Assembly (NCBI GenBank): GCA_022822525.1
Contig: JAJEBN010000099.1
Span: 1-64,000 of the forward strand
Length of the DNA: 64,000 nt
Origin: Acidimicrobiia bacterium
GTDB taxonomy: Bacteria; Actinomycetota; Acidimicrobiia; Acidimicrobiales; Poriferisodalaceae
Direction of reading: 5' to 3'
Shown: piece after piece, positions 49,619-62,373 of the stretch
Numbering within the stretch: position 1 is the stretch's first letter
How the letters are laid out: each line of letters opens with the position of its first letter
Made by a program: the position numbers and the translations under genes
Notes under the pieces: generated by a model
The model's input: only the letters and a program-made list of their open reading frames with translations
The model's database searches: none
What the model was told of the DNA's origin: nothing

Positions 49619-51289
49619 GTGCCCACAACGCTGCGAGTGCGCTGGCTGGGTCGGGTTCGTTACGCCGAGGCGCTCGATCTGCAGCGGCGGCTGTTCTCGC
49701 ACAGCAACGACAACTACCTCTTGCTGGTCGAACACGACCACGTATTCACTGCGGGACCGAGCGCGGACGACGCCAACTTGCTGGTCGATCCCGCCGAGGT
49801 CGGTGCCGACTGCGTGCGCATCGACCGCGGCGGTGACTTCACCTATCACGGCCCGGGCCAGCTCGTGGGCTACCCGATCCTCACGCTGCCGGGACGCCGC
49901 GGCGGCGGGCTGGCCGAGACAGCGTCCTACGTGTGCGACCTCGAGCAGGTGCTGATCGACGCGCTGGCAGACCTGGGGCTGGGTGGCTGCGGCCGTCTGC
50001 GCGGGTACCCGGGCGTGTGGATCGACCTCGACGGCGCGCCCCGCAAGCTCGCCGCCATCGGCGTGCGGCTCAGCCGGGGCCGCACCATGCATGGCTTCGC
50101 GCTCAACGTCGACACCGACCTGTCGTGGTTCGAGCGGATCGTTCCCTGCGGCATCAGCGAGTACCCGCCGACGTCGCTGCGGGCGGAAGGCTGCGCGGCG
50201 ATCATGCCCGAGGTGGTCGATGCCGTGGCCCGGCGCGCCGCGGCACGATGGGGCGAGGGGAGCATCGAGCGGGCCGACGTGGCCTGGCGGCACCGGCCGT
50301 CAGACCTCAGCGCCTTCAGCCGGGGTCTGGGCCCCGGCCCCGTTGAAGTCGCCCCGCCGCGCAGCCGGGCGCGACTGACCCAAGCCGGCGTGAACGGCGG
50401 CCTGGACCTTGCCGATCGGAAGCCAGCGTGGCTGCGCGCCCGCATGGATCTCAACGACGGCTACTTGCGACTGCGCCGGGTCATGCGACAGCACGACCTC
50501 GTCACGGTGTGCGAGGAGGCGGGCTGTCCCAACATCTTCGAATGCTGGGGCGCGGGCACAGCGACGTTCATGCTCAACGGGGAGCGGTGCACACGGGCGT
50601 GCGGCTTCTGCCTCGTCGACACCCGCCAGCCCGGCCCGCTCGATCCCGGTGAGCCCCGCCGGGTTGCTGACGCCGTCGCCGAAATGGCGCTCGATCATGC
50701 CGTCGTCACCGCAGTAGCCCGCGACGATCTCGCCGACGGCGGCGCTGGCGCGTTCGCCGAGACCATCACGGCAATCCGGGGACGGTCGCCGGGCACGACG
50801 GTCGAGGTGCTGGTGCCCGACTTCGGCGGCGACGCCCCTTCGCTGCACGCAGTCCTCGATGCGGGTCCGGACATCGTGAACCACAACATCGAGACCGTCG
50901 CCCGCCTGCAACGCGCCGTGCGCCCATCCGCCGGTTACGCCCGCAGCCTCACCCTGCTGGCGCGCAGCGCCTCCGCGGGACACCTCACCAAGTCGGGCAT
51001 CATCGTCGGCATGGGCGAGGACGACGCAGAAGTCGACGCCGTCTTGGCTGACCTTGCTGCGGCAGGAGTGAGCATCGTGACCATCGGCCAGTACCTGCGC
51101 CCCACCAGCCATCACATTCCCGTCGCCCGCTGGGTGCCGCCAGCCTCCTTCGAGAGGTGGCGGAAGGTGGGTGCCGCACTCGGCCTCGCCCACGTCGAAT
51201 CCAGCCCGTTGACCCGCTCGAGCTACCACGCCGCCGAATCGGCCGCCGCCGTGCCGCTCGAAGTGGGCGGCCGGCCCGTCGGGGCATAG
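49619..51289 (+). CDS. lipB-lipA: Octanoyltransferase LipB fused to lipoyl synthase LipA
   Basis: Single 556-aa ORF: LipB (RGGDFTYHGPGQLVGYPIL, KLAAIGVRLSRG, FERIVPCGI) then LipA (CEEAGCPNIFEC, CTRACGFC, SGIIVGMGE, SPLTRSSYHA). Confidence 0.93.
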   Translation: MPTTLRVRWLGRVRYAEALDLQRRLFSHSNDNYLLLVEHDHVFTAGPSADDANLLVDPAEVGADCVRIDRGGDFTYHGPGQLVGYPILTLPGRRGGGLAETASYVCDLEQVLIDALADLGLGGCGRLRGYPGVWIDLDGAPRKLAAIGVRLSRGRTMHGFALNVDTDLSWFERIVPCGISEYPPTSLRAEGCAAIMPEVVDAVARRAAARWGEGSIERADVAWRHRPSDLSAFSRGLGPGPVEVAPPRSRARLTQAGVNGGLDLADRKPAWLRARMDLNDGYLRLRRVMRQHDLVTVCEEAGCPNIFECWGAGTATFMLNGERCTRACGFCLVDTRQPGPLDPGEPRRVADAVAEMALDHAVVTAVARDDLADGGAGAFAETITAIRGRSPGTTVEVLVPDFGGDAPSLHAVLDAGPDIVNHNIETVARLQRAVRPSAGYARSLTLLARSASAGHLTKSGIIVGMGEDDAEVDAVLADLAAAGVSIVTIGQYLRPTSHHIPVARWVPPASFERWRKVGAALGLAHVESSPLTRSSYHAAESAAAVPLEVGGRPVGA

Positions 51290-51320
51290 CCCCTCCACCG
51301 GCAGCGGAGTCTGCGTTCCC

Positions 51321-52172
51321 ATGGCCGAGGGCGCGCCCGTGGAAGTTGCGACGGTCCTGTGCCAGTGGGCGACAGGGGGACTGGCCTACCTGTGGGTGAC
51401 GACCCGGCGACGTGAAGTCGGGCTCGGCTACGGCTGGCTGCTGCGCTCGCTGTACGGGGCGATAGCGGTGATCGCTGCTGTCACGGGGTTCGTGTTTCAG
51501 CCGAATGCGGTGCGGGATGCGGCATGCATCGCGGTGGCGCTGTGCGCGGGTGCGGCGCTGGTGCGCTCGGTCCGGCCCGACTCACCGGCCGCGGGCCTCG
51601 GCGAGCCCCATCACGGCAGCCGCAGCGAGAGCGCCGAGCCAGTCGAACCTCGCCCACGCAGGACCATCGAGGGCTTTGACTCCCGCTGGGACTTGGCGGC
51701 CCCGCTCGCCGGCGCGGTAGGTGTCGTTGCTGCGGGTCTCGGTGCCAGCGGCGACATCAACCCGATCCTGCATCTCGCACGTGTCGTCGCCGGTGCTGCG
51801 TTCCTCGGTGTGGTGAGTGACTCGATGCTGCTGGGGCACTGGTACCTGGTGCAGCCGGGGCTGCGCCGTGAACCGCTGCGCGAGCTGGTGCGGCATCTGG
51901 GCGCCGTCTGGCCGGTCGAAGTGGGTTTGCTATTGCTGCCCACCGGCATGATCGCTGTGCTCAACGGCTCGATCAACGACGGCTACGGCGGGCTGCTCGG
52001 CTGGTTCTGGATCGCCTGCGCCGTGTCCACCGTGGCGCTCGCTGCGGTGGCCATGGCTGCGCTGCGAGAGCGCCAGTACGCCGCCGTCATGGCGGCCACC
52101 GGGCTGCTCTACCTGGCGATCCTGACCGGTTTCGGCACCGACCTCGTGGCCCGCCTCACCCTCGCCGGCTGA
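51321..52172 (+). CDS. Multi-TM conserved hypothetical membrane protein
   Basis: Multiple hydrophobic segments, open frame. Confidence 0.65.
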   Translation: MAEGAPVEVATVLCQWATGGLAYLWVTTRRREVGLGYGWLLRSLYGAIAVIAAVTGFVFQPNAVRDAACIAVALCAGAALVRSVRPDSPAAGLGEPHHGSRSESAEPVEPRPRRTIEGFDSRWDLAAPLAGAVGVVAAGLGASGDINPILHLARVVAGAAFLGVVSDSMLLGHWYLVQPGLRREPLRELVRHLGAVWPVEVGLLLLPTGMIAVLNGSINDGYGGLLGWFWIACAVSTVALAAVAMAALRERQYAAVMAATGLLYLAILTGFGTDLVARLTLAG

Positions 52173-52193
52173 CCCTGTCCACAGGCTGAGCGG

Positions 52194-53048
52194 TCAGGCG
52201 CCGGTCCATTCGGGCGGGCGTTTCTCGGCGAAGGCCCGGCCGCCCTCTTTGGCGTCGTCACTTGCTGCCACGAGGCGGCGCAGCGACTCGCCCATCCGCA
52301 CAGCGTCGGTCCAGCCCATGCGGGCGCTGCGCCACGCGACCTCCTTGACGGCTCGCACAGCGAGCGGTGCTCCCTGGCACAGCCGCTCGGCCAGCGCATG
52401 CGCCTCGTCCATCAGCGTGTCGTGCGGCACCACCTTCCATGCCAGGCCCATCTCGTGGGCCCGCTCGGCATCGACGTTGTCGCCGGTCAGCAGCAGCTCC
52501 ATGGCGTTCGCCCAGCCGATCTTGGGCGGCATGCGCATCGATCCCACGATGGTCGGCACCCCGATCTTCACCTCCGGCATGCCGAAGATCGCCCGGTCCG
52601 AAGCGATCAGGAAATCCGCCACCAGCGCGCCGGTGAGGCCGTAGCCGATGCACGCCCCGTTCACCGCCGCGATCGTGGGCTTCCACAGCTCCAAGCCGCT
52701 CTCGTAGCTGTTGACGGTGGGCGTCTCGAAGAACGTGCCCGACCAGATGCCCGCCGAGCCCCCGGTGCGGTCCCGCATATCGGCACCCGCACAGAAGGCA
52801 CGGCCGGTGCCGGTCATGATCGCCACCCAGGCATCGGGGTCGTTGTAGAACTCGAGCCACGCGGCGTTCAGGCACGCTCGCATCTCGCCGTTGATGGCGT
52901 TGAGCGCCTCGGGCCGGTTGTAGGTGATGGTGGCGATGTGACCGTCGAGCTCGTACGTCGCGGCTGCCGTCGACGAGGTGATGTCGGCCGGGGCGGACAC
53001 CGCACCCGGATTGAGGGGGGAGGGAACTGAAGCGTCGTCCATGGCCAC
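52194..53048 (-). CDS. Enoyl-CoA hydratase/isomerase family protein
   Basis: ATITYNRPEALNAINGEM, FCAGADMRD, AAVNGACIGYG. Confidence 0.93.
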   Translation of the reverse strand: MAMDDASVPSPLNPGAVSAPADITSSTAAATYELDGHIATITYNRPEALNAINGEMRACLNAAWLEFYNDPDAWVAIMTGTGRAFCAGADMRDRTGGSAGIWSGTFFETPTVNSYESGLELWKPTIAAVNGACIGYGLTGALVADFLIASDRAIFGMPEVKIGVPTIVGSMRMPPKIGWANAMELLLTGDNVDAERAHEMGLAWKVVPHDTLMDEAHALAERLCQGAPLAVRAVKEVAWRSARMGWTDAVRMGESLRRLVAASDDAKEGGRAFAEKRPPEWTGA

Positions 53049-53182
53049 CGTTCTACTGCCCCATCCGACGGCGCTGCCCGCTGCCCCACAGAACTCACGG
53101 GATCGCCCGCGGTCAGAGAGCTAGCGTGACATCCGCTCTGGACCTCATGGCAGAGCGCTCGGGACGAATGGGGGATGCCAGT

Positions 53183-54568
53183 ATGCGCACCGGCCAGCAG
53201 TACAAGGAATCGCTTGCAGACGGACGCCTGACCTACTTCGAGGGCAAGCAGATCGACGACCTCGAGACCCACCCGATCCTCGGACAGACGGTCGATTCCA
53301 CGGCCGAGGGGTATGACCGCTTTTATGACCCGGCGCCCGATGCCACCTCGCCGCTGATGACTGTGCCGCGCAGCGCGGACGACCTGCGCGAGATGATCCC
53401 GCTGCTGCATTCGGCGGGGATGATGGCCCACGTCACCTACACGTCCATCCAGACGCTGAAGACCGCCGCCGGCCGCATGGTCGACTCCAAGCCCGACTAC
53501 ATCGAGCGGATGGATGCCTTCATCGACGAAGCACAGCGTGACGATGTGCGGATCACGCAGTGCATCACCGACGCCAAGGGGGACCGCAGCCGGCCGCCGG
53601 CCCGCCAGGATGACCTCGACTCCTATGTGCGAGTGGTGGACCGCCAGCGCGACGGCGTCGTGATCCGCGGCGCGAAACTGCACATCACCGGTGCTTCGTT
53701 CGGCCATGAACTGCTCACGATCCCCACCAAGGCCATGAAGGCGGGCGAGGAAGACTGGTCGATCGGCTGCTCGGTGCCGGTGAACGCCCCCGGCGTCAAG
53801 ATCATCAACACGACCTACGCGCCCCGCCACGAGGATGCCCGGGCATTCCCGGTGTCGGGCGAGCACCACCATCCCGAGGGCTTCGTGATCTTCGACGACG
53901 TGTTCGTGCCCCACGAGCGCGTCTTCCTCGACGGCGAGACGCATTACGCCGCGGTGTTCGCTCATGCGCTGGGGCTGTGGGAGCGCCTCGGCGGGCTGTC
54001 GGCCTTCGTGGAGGAAGCCGATCAGCTCGTCGGCCTGGCTCAGCTCGTAGCCGAGGCCAACGGCACCGCGGGGATCGGCCACGTCAAGGAGAAGATCTCC
54101 GAGTTGATCATCCATGCCACGCTGATCCGGGCTGCGCTGGAAGCGGCCATCGCTCACTGCTCGATCGGGCCCGAGGGGGCGGCGTTCCCCAACGAGCTCT
54201 ACACCAACGCCGGCAAGTTCCAAGCGGCGGCGAACTACAGCGCCATGGTGCGCCACCTGCATGACATCGCCGGCGGCGCGGTGCTCACCTCGCCGGTTCC
54301 GGCCGATTTCGAGAATCCCGACGTCGGCCCGCTGGCCCGCAAGTACATGTCCACCCGTCACGACGTCGACGGCGAGTACCGGGCACGCCTGATGCACACC
54401 ATCCGGGATCTCACAGCCGACTCGTACGGCGGCTGGAAGTTCGTGACCAACCTGCAGGCCGGGGGCGGCCTGTATGCCCAGCGGATCGTGACGCGCAAGC
54501 ACTACGACCTCGACGCTGCCAAGCAGAAGGCGCTGGCAGTGGCCGGTCTCGCCGAAGCGGATCACTAG
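53183..54568 (+). CDS. 4-hydroxyphenylacetate 3-hydroxylase (HpaB)/4-hydroxybutyryl-CoA dehydratase family protein
   Basis: MRTGQQYKESLADGRLTYFEGKQIDD, HDIAGGAVLTSPVPADFENPDVGPLARKYM; ATG 53183 with GGGGGA RBS (ORF extends to 53126). Confidence 0.85.
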   Translation: MRTGQQYKESLADGRLTYFEGKQIDDLETHPILGQTVDSTAEGYDRFYDPAPDATSPLMTVPRSADDLREMIPLLHSAGMMAHVTYTSIQTLKTAAGRMVDSKPDYIERMDAFIDEAQRDDVRITQCITDAKGDRSRPPARQDDLDSYVRVVDRQRDGVVIRGAKLHITGASFGHELLTIPTKAMKAGEEDWSIGCSVPVNAPGVKIINTTYAPRHEDARAFPVSGEHHHPEGFVIFDDVFVPHERVFLDGETHYAAVFAHALGLWERLGGLSAFVEEADQLVGLAQLVAEANGTAGIGHVKEKISELIIHATLIRAALEAAIAHCSIGPEGAAFPNELYTNAGKFQAAANYSAMVRHLHDIAGGAVLTSPVPADFENPDVGPLARKYMSTRHDVDGEYRARLMHTIRDLTADSYGGWKFVTNLQAGGGLYAQRIVTRKHYDLDAAKQKALAVAGLAEADH

Positions 54569-54624
54569 TCGCCGAACTCACCACCTGACGGCGAGCAGCC
54601 GTTCGCTCCGCCTAGGTTGAGCGC

Positions 54625-55568
<944 letters not shown>

Positions 55569-55572
<4 letters not shown>

Positions 55573-56506
55573 GCGAGTCGACGGAATCGGGCGTTGAGGC
55601 CGCCGACGGCGCCGCACAGATCCTCGATCAGCGCTACCGGCCCTATCACGGTCCCCGGCACGGCCTTGCCGGCGCAGTGCGAGCGGTGCTTGTCTCGTCA
55701 ATGAGGTTCACGCTCGGCCTGGGACGGCCCGCCCGGCACAAGTTCCTTCCGTGGTTGGCAGTCGTGGTCGCCTTGGTGCCCGCGATCGTGTTCGTGGGGA
55801 TCGCCACGGTGCTCGACATCGACCTGATCAGCGAGAACATCCTGCCCGAGTACCACGAGTACTACGGCTACATCCAAGCGGCGCTGTTCTTCTACTGCGG
55901 CATCGTGGTGCCCGAGATCCTGGTGGCGGACCGCCGCAACGGCATGCTGCCGCTGTACCTGTCGACGCCGTTGCGGCTGTGGAGCTACCTGGCCTCGAAG
56001 GCTGCAGCAGTCGCGGTGACGTTGTCGGTCATCACCATGGGGCCGCTGCTGTTCCTGCTCGTCGCCTACACCGTGGAAGGGTCGGGCCCGGCTGGGATCG
56101 GCGAGTGGCTGACGGTGCTGGTGCGCATTCTGGGTTCTGGCATCGCCATCGCCGCCACGATGACCGCGGCCAGCCTCGCCGTATCCAGCTTGACCGACCG
56201 CCGGGCCTTCGCCGTGATCGGTGTCGTCCTGCTGCTGCTCGGCAGCAGTCTCGTCACGAGTTCGCTGGTTGAGACTGCCGAGCTGGATCCGCGCTTGTAT
56301 GCGTTCAATCTCTTCGAGATCGGTGCTGCGCTCAAGGACCGGATCTACGGCATCGGCCCGCCCTTGGCGTTCGTGGAAGACAACGGAGCACCGGGACGAC
56401 GCTTGAGCGAGCTGGCGACATGGTTCGTGCTGTGCGCCAACGCTGCGTGGGTGCTGGCGGGCGCCGCCGTGGTCTGGTGGCGCTACCGGCGCATCGAGGG
56501 AACGCA

Positions 56507-56510
<4 letters not shown>
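55569..56510 (+). CDS. ABC transporter permease
   Basis: Multi-TM, ATGA coupling with preceding ATPase. Confidence 0.85.
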
Positions 56511-57540
<1,030 letters not shown>

Positions 57541-57544
<4 letters not shown>

Positions 57545-58341
57545 GCGATCCGGCGACCGCTGCAGCCCCCGCGACCGTGCGGCGGCACGTCGGCGCTGTG
57601 CGCGCGACAGCCCTCTGCTACCGGGTCCTGATCCGCCAGATCGTCTCGGCGGGTCGCGTTGCTGCGCTCGGTGCGCTGGGCGCGATCATGATCGTCGTCG
57701 GCTGGGTCGTGGGCATCTCGTCGAGTCGCAACGGCGGCAGCACTGCTGGGATGATCTTCGACGGAGCGAGCTACGCCGACGGATTCGGCCTGATCGTGAT
57801 CGTGCCCATCGTGTCGCTCGTGTTCGCAGCAGCCTCGCTGGGCGACGCACGCGACGACGGCACGCTGGTGTACCTGTGGCTGCGGCCGATGGGCCGTGCC
57901 CCGCTCGCCGTTGCTGCTGCGCTGGCTTCGGTCACGGTGTCGCTGCCGCTGTGCGTCGCGCCGACAGTGATCGGCGGTTGGCTCGCGACCGACTTCGTCT
58001 CCGGCTCGGGCCAAGTGGCACTCGGAGCACTGGCAGCGGCGGCGCTCGGGACGATCGCGTATTCGTGCCTGTTCGTGCTGGCGGGCCTGCTCTTCCGCAA
58101 GGCCGTGCTGTGGGGGATCGCGTACATCCTGCTGTGGGAGGGACTGGCGGTGGGCTTGGGAGATTTCGCGGAACGGCTGTCGCTGCGTGGCTATGCCCGC
58201 GCCTTGCTGGCCCGGATCGCCGATGTCGATCTGGGCTTCACGACGTACCGGTTCGTCACCGCCGTCATCGTGCTCGCCGCTGTTTCAGCAGCCAGCCTTG
58301 GGCTCGCCACCGTGCGACTTCGCCACGTCGACGTCGACTGA
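57541..58341 (+). CDS. ABC transporter permease
   Basis: Multi-TM, ATGA coupling. Confidence 0.85.
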
Positions 58342-58389
58342 ACCGACACTGAGTTCTCTTGCGTCGGGTGCACCCGACACAATGGGCGG

Positions 58390-59373
58390 GTGCGGCTGGT
58401 CATCCAGATCCCCTGCCTCAACGAGGCGGAAACGCTGGGAGCAACCCTGAGTGCACTGCCGCGGCAGGTGGACGGCTTCAGCGACGTGCTGTGGCTGGTC
58501 ATCGACGATGGGTCCACCGATGACACAGTGAAGGTGGCCCGAGACTGCGGCGCCGACGCCGTCGTGAGCCTGACGCAGAACAAGGGGCTCGCTGTGGCCT
58601 TTGCCAGTGGTCTCGATGCGGCGCTGCGCATGGGTGCCGACGTCATCGTGAACACCGACGGCGACAACCAGTACGAGGCCGGCGACATCGCCAAGCTGAC
58701 CGAGCCGATCGTTGCCGGCCGCGCCGATCTGGTCATCGGCTCGCGGGACATTCGCAACCACCCCGAGTTCTCGCCGCTGAAGAAGCGGCTGCAGCGGCTC
58801 GGCTCCTGGACGGTCCGGCAGGCGTCGGCGACCGATGTCGCCGACGTCACTTCGGGATTCCGCGCCTACAGCCGGGAGGCTGCGCTCGCAGCGAATGTGG
58901 TGTCACGGTTCACCTACACGCTCGAGACCGTGATCCAGGCCGGCAAGTCAGACCTTGCAGTCACCGATGTGCCGGTGCGGGTGAATCCCACAACGCGGCC
59001 GTCGCGCTTGTTCAAGTCCAAGCGCCAGTACGTGCGCAGGGCCGCCAGCACGATCGCGCGCGTCTACACCATGCACGAGCCGCTGCGGGTCTTCGCCGTG
59101 CCGGCGGCACTGTTCGCCGCAGTCGGCGTCTTCCTCTTCGCCCGCTTCGGTTGGTTCCTCGTGACCTCAGACGGCTCAGGTCACGTGCAGTCGCTCATCA
59201 TCGGGGCTGTCGCACTGCTCGTGGCGATGCAGCTGGTGATGCTCGGCGTGCTGGCTGACCTGCTGCGTGCCAACCGCGTCATCGCCGAGCGAACGCTGCG
59301 TCGCGTCCGTGCCATAGAACTCGACATCGGCACCCTGAAGACACACCAGCGGGGCGAGGAAACAGATCAGTGA
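58390..59373 (+). CDS. Glycosyltransferase family 2 with C-terminal TM helices
   Basis: VIQIPCLNEAETLGATLSALPRQVDG, VIDDGSTDDTV, NTDGDNQY; two C-terminal TM helices. Confidence 0.92.
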   Translation: MRLVIQIPCLNEAETLGATLSALPRQVDGFSDVLWLVIDDGSTDDTVKVARDCGADAVVSLTQNKGLAVAFASGLDAALRMGADVIVNTDGDNQYEAGDIAKLTEPIVAGRADLVIGSRDIRNHPEFSPLKKRLQRLGSWTVRQASATDVADVTSGFRAYSREAALAANVVSRFTYTLETVIQAGKSDLAVTDVPVRVNPTTRPSRLFKSKRQYVRRAASTIARVYTMHEPLRVFAVPAALFAAVGVFLFARFGWFLVTSDGSGHVQSLIIGAVALLVAMQLVMLGVLADLLRANRVIAERTLRRVRAIELDIGTLKTHQRGEETDQ

Positions 59374-59477
59374 GCGGTGCGGGCGGCAACGGCGCCTGCG
59401 ACGTTGGGACCTGCCTGATCGCGGGAGCGGAGAGGTCGCCGCTCTCGCAGCGGGCAGTCCCGCGACCCCGGAGGCAC

Positions 59478-61241
59478 TCAGGAGATGACGACCACCACGT
59501 CGCCTGCACCCACGGTGTCGCCCGGCTCGACCTTGACCTCGGTGACGGTTCCCGAGCGGTCGGCGTTGATGCTGTTCTCCATCTTCATGGCTTCGAGCAC
59601 CACCACGCCCTCGCCGGTCGTGACCTCTTGGCCGACCTCCACGAGGATCTTGACGATCGTGCCCTGCATGGGCACCGTCACCTGGCCAGTGCCGGCGCCC
59701 GCCGAAGCGCCGCCGCTCGCGCGCCGGGGGCGAGCAGCCGTCGCGGTCGTAGTGGCGGCCGGCGCCGTTTCGGGCACCCACGCGCTCACCGAGAACCGCT
59801 TGCCGTCGACCTCCACCACGACATCTCGCCGGACGCGCGGCCCGGCTTCGCCGTCGGCCGATACCTCCGGCACCGCGTCGGCCTTGCCGCTCACCCCGCT
59901 CAGATCGAGCCGCTCCTCGACCCACTTCGTGCTGTGGATTCCCGCCTGGAAATCCTCCGATGCCATGATCGCCGCGTGCGCAGCGGCTGTCGTCGCGACG
60001 CCGCCGACATGGAGCTCGCCGAGTGCCCGCTGCATGCGGGCGATCGCAGTGGGCCGGTCCGAGCCCCACACGACGAGCTTGCCGATGAGGTTGTCGTAGA
60101 ACTGGCTGACGGTGTCACCTGCCTCGTAGCCGCCGTCCCAGCGAATGCCGAAGCCGTCGGGCACGCGCAGCGCGCTCACCTCTCCGGGCGAGGGCAGGAA
60201 TCGTCCGCCGGCGGGATCCTCGGCGTTGATGCGTGCCTCGATGGCGTGACCGACCGAGGTGATGTCAGATTGGCTGAACGACAGCGGCTCGCCCGCTGCT
60301 ACCCGGATCTGCTCGCGCACCAAGTCGATCCCGGTCACCATCTCGGTGACGGGGTGTTCCACCTGCAGGCGCGTGTTCATCTCGAGGTAGAAGAACTCGC
60401 CGTCCTGGTAGAGGAACTCCACGGTGCCCGCATTCGTGTAGTCGCAGCCGCGTGCCACCGCCACCGCCGCCTCGCCCATCGCCGTGCGGACTTCGTCGTC
60501 GAGCGATGGCGCAGGGCTCTCCTCCACCAGCTTCTGGTGCCGGCGCTGGGCGGAGCAGTCACGCTCGCCCAGCCAGACGGCGTTGCCGTGGTGATCGGCG
60601 ATGACCTGCATCTCGATGTGGCGCGGCCAGGTGAGGTAGCGCTCCATGTAGCACTCGCCGCGCCCGAAGAACGCCTCGGCTTCTCGCTGTGCCGATGACA
60701 GCGCCGCTTCGATCTCGTCGGGCCCGCTGACCACCTTCATGCCGCGGCCCCCGCCCCCGTAGGCCGCCTTGACGGCGATGGGGTAGCCGTGAACGTCGCC
60801 GAAGGCGGCGACCTCGTCCGTCGAGGTGATGACCTCGGTGGTTCCCGGAACACCGGCGACGCCCGAGCGTTCGGCGGCGAGGCGGGCCGAGATCTTGTCG
60901 CCCATCACCTCGATGGCTTCCGGCGGCGGTCCCACGAATGTCACGCCTCTCGAGGTGATCGACCGGGCGAAGTCGGCGTTCTCGGAATAGAAGCCGTAGC
61001 CGGGATGGACCGCATCGGCCCCGCTGCGCTCGATCACATCGAGTATGGCCTCGGTGTTGAGGTAGCTCTCCGCGGCAGTCTGCCCGCCGAGCGCGAACGC
61101 CTCGTCAGCAAGCCGAACGTGCATCGCATTGCGGTCGAGATCGCTGTACACGGCGACCGTGCCGATGCCCAGCTCGCGGCAGGCTCGAATCACGCGTACT
61201 GCGATCTCACCTCGGTTGGCAATGAGGAGCTTGCTGAACAC
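59478..61241 (-). CDS. Acetyl/propionyl-CoA carboxylase biotin carboxylase-BCCP subunit
   Basis: KLLIANRGEIAVRVIRACRELGIGTVAVYSDLD, GGGGRGMKVV, biotinylation motif VVLEAMKMEN. Confidence 0.94.
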   Translation of the reverse strand: MFSKLLIANRGEIAVRVIRACRELGIGTVAVYSDLDRNAMHVRLADEAFALGGQTAAESYLNTEAILDVIERSGADAVHPGYGFYSENADFARSITSRGVTFVGPPPEAIEVMGDKISARLAAERSGVAGVPGTTEVITSTDEVAAFGDVHGYPIAVKAAYGGGGRGMKVVSGPDEIEAALSSAQREAEAFFGRGECYMERYLTWPRHIEMQVIADHHGNAVWLGERDCSAQRRHQKLVEESPAPSLDDEVRTAMGEAAVAVARGCDYTNAGTVEFLYQDGEFFYLEMNTRLQVEHPVTEMVTGIDLVREQIRVAAGEPLSFSQSDITSVGHAIEARINAEDPAGGRFLPSPGEVSALRVPDGFGIRWDGGYEAGDTVSQFYDNLIGKLVVWGSDRPTAIARMQRALGELHVGGVATTAAAHAAIMASEDFQAGIHSTKWVEERLDLSGVSGKADAVPEVSADGEAGPRVRRDVVVEVDGKRFSVSAWVPETAPAATTTATAARPRRASGGASAGAGTGQVTVPMQGTIVKILVEVGQEVTTGEGVVVLEAMKMENSINADRSGTVTEVKVEPGDTVGAGDVVVVIS

Positions 61242-61383
61242 GAGTGAGTTCCTAACTGTCACGTCCCGAGGGGAGCGGCCGCCGATGCCCGCCGACCCCA
61301 CGCAGGTTGCGCCGATCCGTCTGAAACCGGCAGCGGGCAATTCTGTCGGCTGCCGCCCCGAGTGCCACCGTTACGCTCGGGGC

Positions 61384-62244
61384 GTGCCTCGACAGCGCAA
61401 CGCCAGGGCCGCCGAATCGGCGCAGTTCGGCTCAGTCGGCGGTACCAGGTTCTCCAGCGTCGAGTGGCACAGCAAGATCGACTCGACCAACACCGAACTG
61501 CTCGATCGGGCGCGGCGAGGCGCACCCGAGGGAATGGTTCTCATCGCCGATGAGCAGACTGCGGGCCGCGGCAGGCGAGGACGCCGCTGGACGGCCCCGC
61601 CGGGCACCTCGCTCATGATGTCGGTGCTGCTGCGGCCGCCCCCCGGCCCGCTGCCTCCGTCGCGCGCAGCGCTGGTGACGCTGGCTGTCGCGCTTGCCGC
61701 AGTCGACGCGTGCGATCGCGTCAGCGGGGTGCGGCCGAGTCTCAAGTGGCCCAACGATCTCGTGATTGCCGGAGTCGGCCCCCACGACCGAAAGCTGGCG
61801 GGCATCCTGGCGGAATCGCTGAGCGCCGAGGGAGAACTGACCGCACTCGTCGTCGGCATGGGCCTCAATACCGGTTGGCCCGCCGTCCCCGACGAGCTCG
61901 ACGGCATCGCGACCAGCCTGAACCTCGAGTCCGGCAGACCGGTGGACAGGACGCTGCTCGCACGCCTGATCCTCGAGGGACTGGAACAGCGGTATGAGGG
62001 CCTGTGCCGCGCGGACCGCGGCGACGGCATGAGAGCGGCATCGCTGTTGGAGGAGGCACGTCGCAACTCGGCCACGCTCGGACGCCGCGTGCGCATCTCC
62101 TTCGACGAGACGTCCAATGGCGGAGCGCTGGAGGGAATCGCCAGCGACCTCGATGCCGAGGGCCGGCTGATGGTCCGCGACGACGCGGGCACCACTCGCA
62201 CTGTGTCGGTCGGGGACGTCGTCCACCTGCGCCCGACCTCGTGA
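61384..62244 (+). CDS. birA: Biotin--[acetyl-CoA-carboxylase] ligase
   Basis: SKIDSTNTELLDRARRGAPEGMVLIADEQTAGRGRRGRRWTAPPGTSLMMSVLLRP, SLKWPNDLV. Confidence 0.94.
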   Translation: MPRQRNARAAESAQFGSVGGTRFSSVEWHSKIDSTNTELLDRARRGAPEGMVLIADEQTAGRGRRGRRWTAPPGTSLMMSVLLRPPPGPLPPSRAALVTLAVALAAVDACDRVSGVRPSLKWPNDLVIAGVGPHDRKLAGILAESLSAEGELTALVVGMGLNTGWPAVPDELDGIATSLNLESGRPVDRTLLARLILEGLEQRYEGLCRADRGDGMRAASLLEEARRNSATLGRRVRISFDETSNGGALEGIASDLDAEGRLMVRDDAGTTRTVSVGDVVHLRPTS

Positions 62245-62373
62245 TCGTCGGCAGACGTCGGGAACTGCCCGCGTCATCCGGTTGCGTCAGGTAGAACCGC
62301 GCTGCGGATTGCTGAGCGCGCTCGCGTTCGGACAAACCGCGACCGCGCCGACCCCGACAGATTTGAGGATGCC

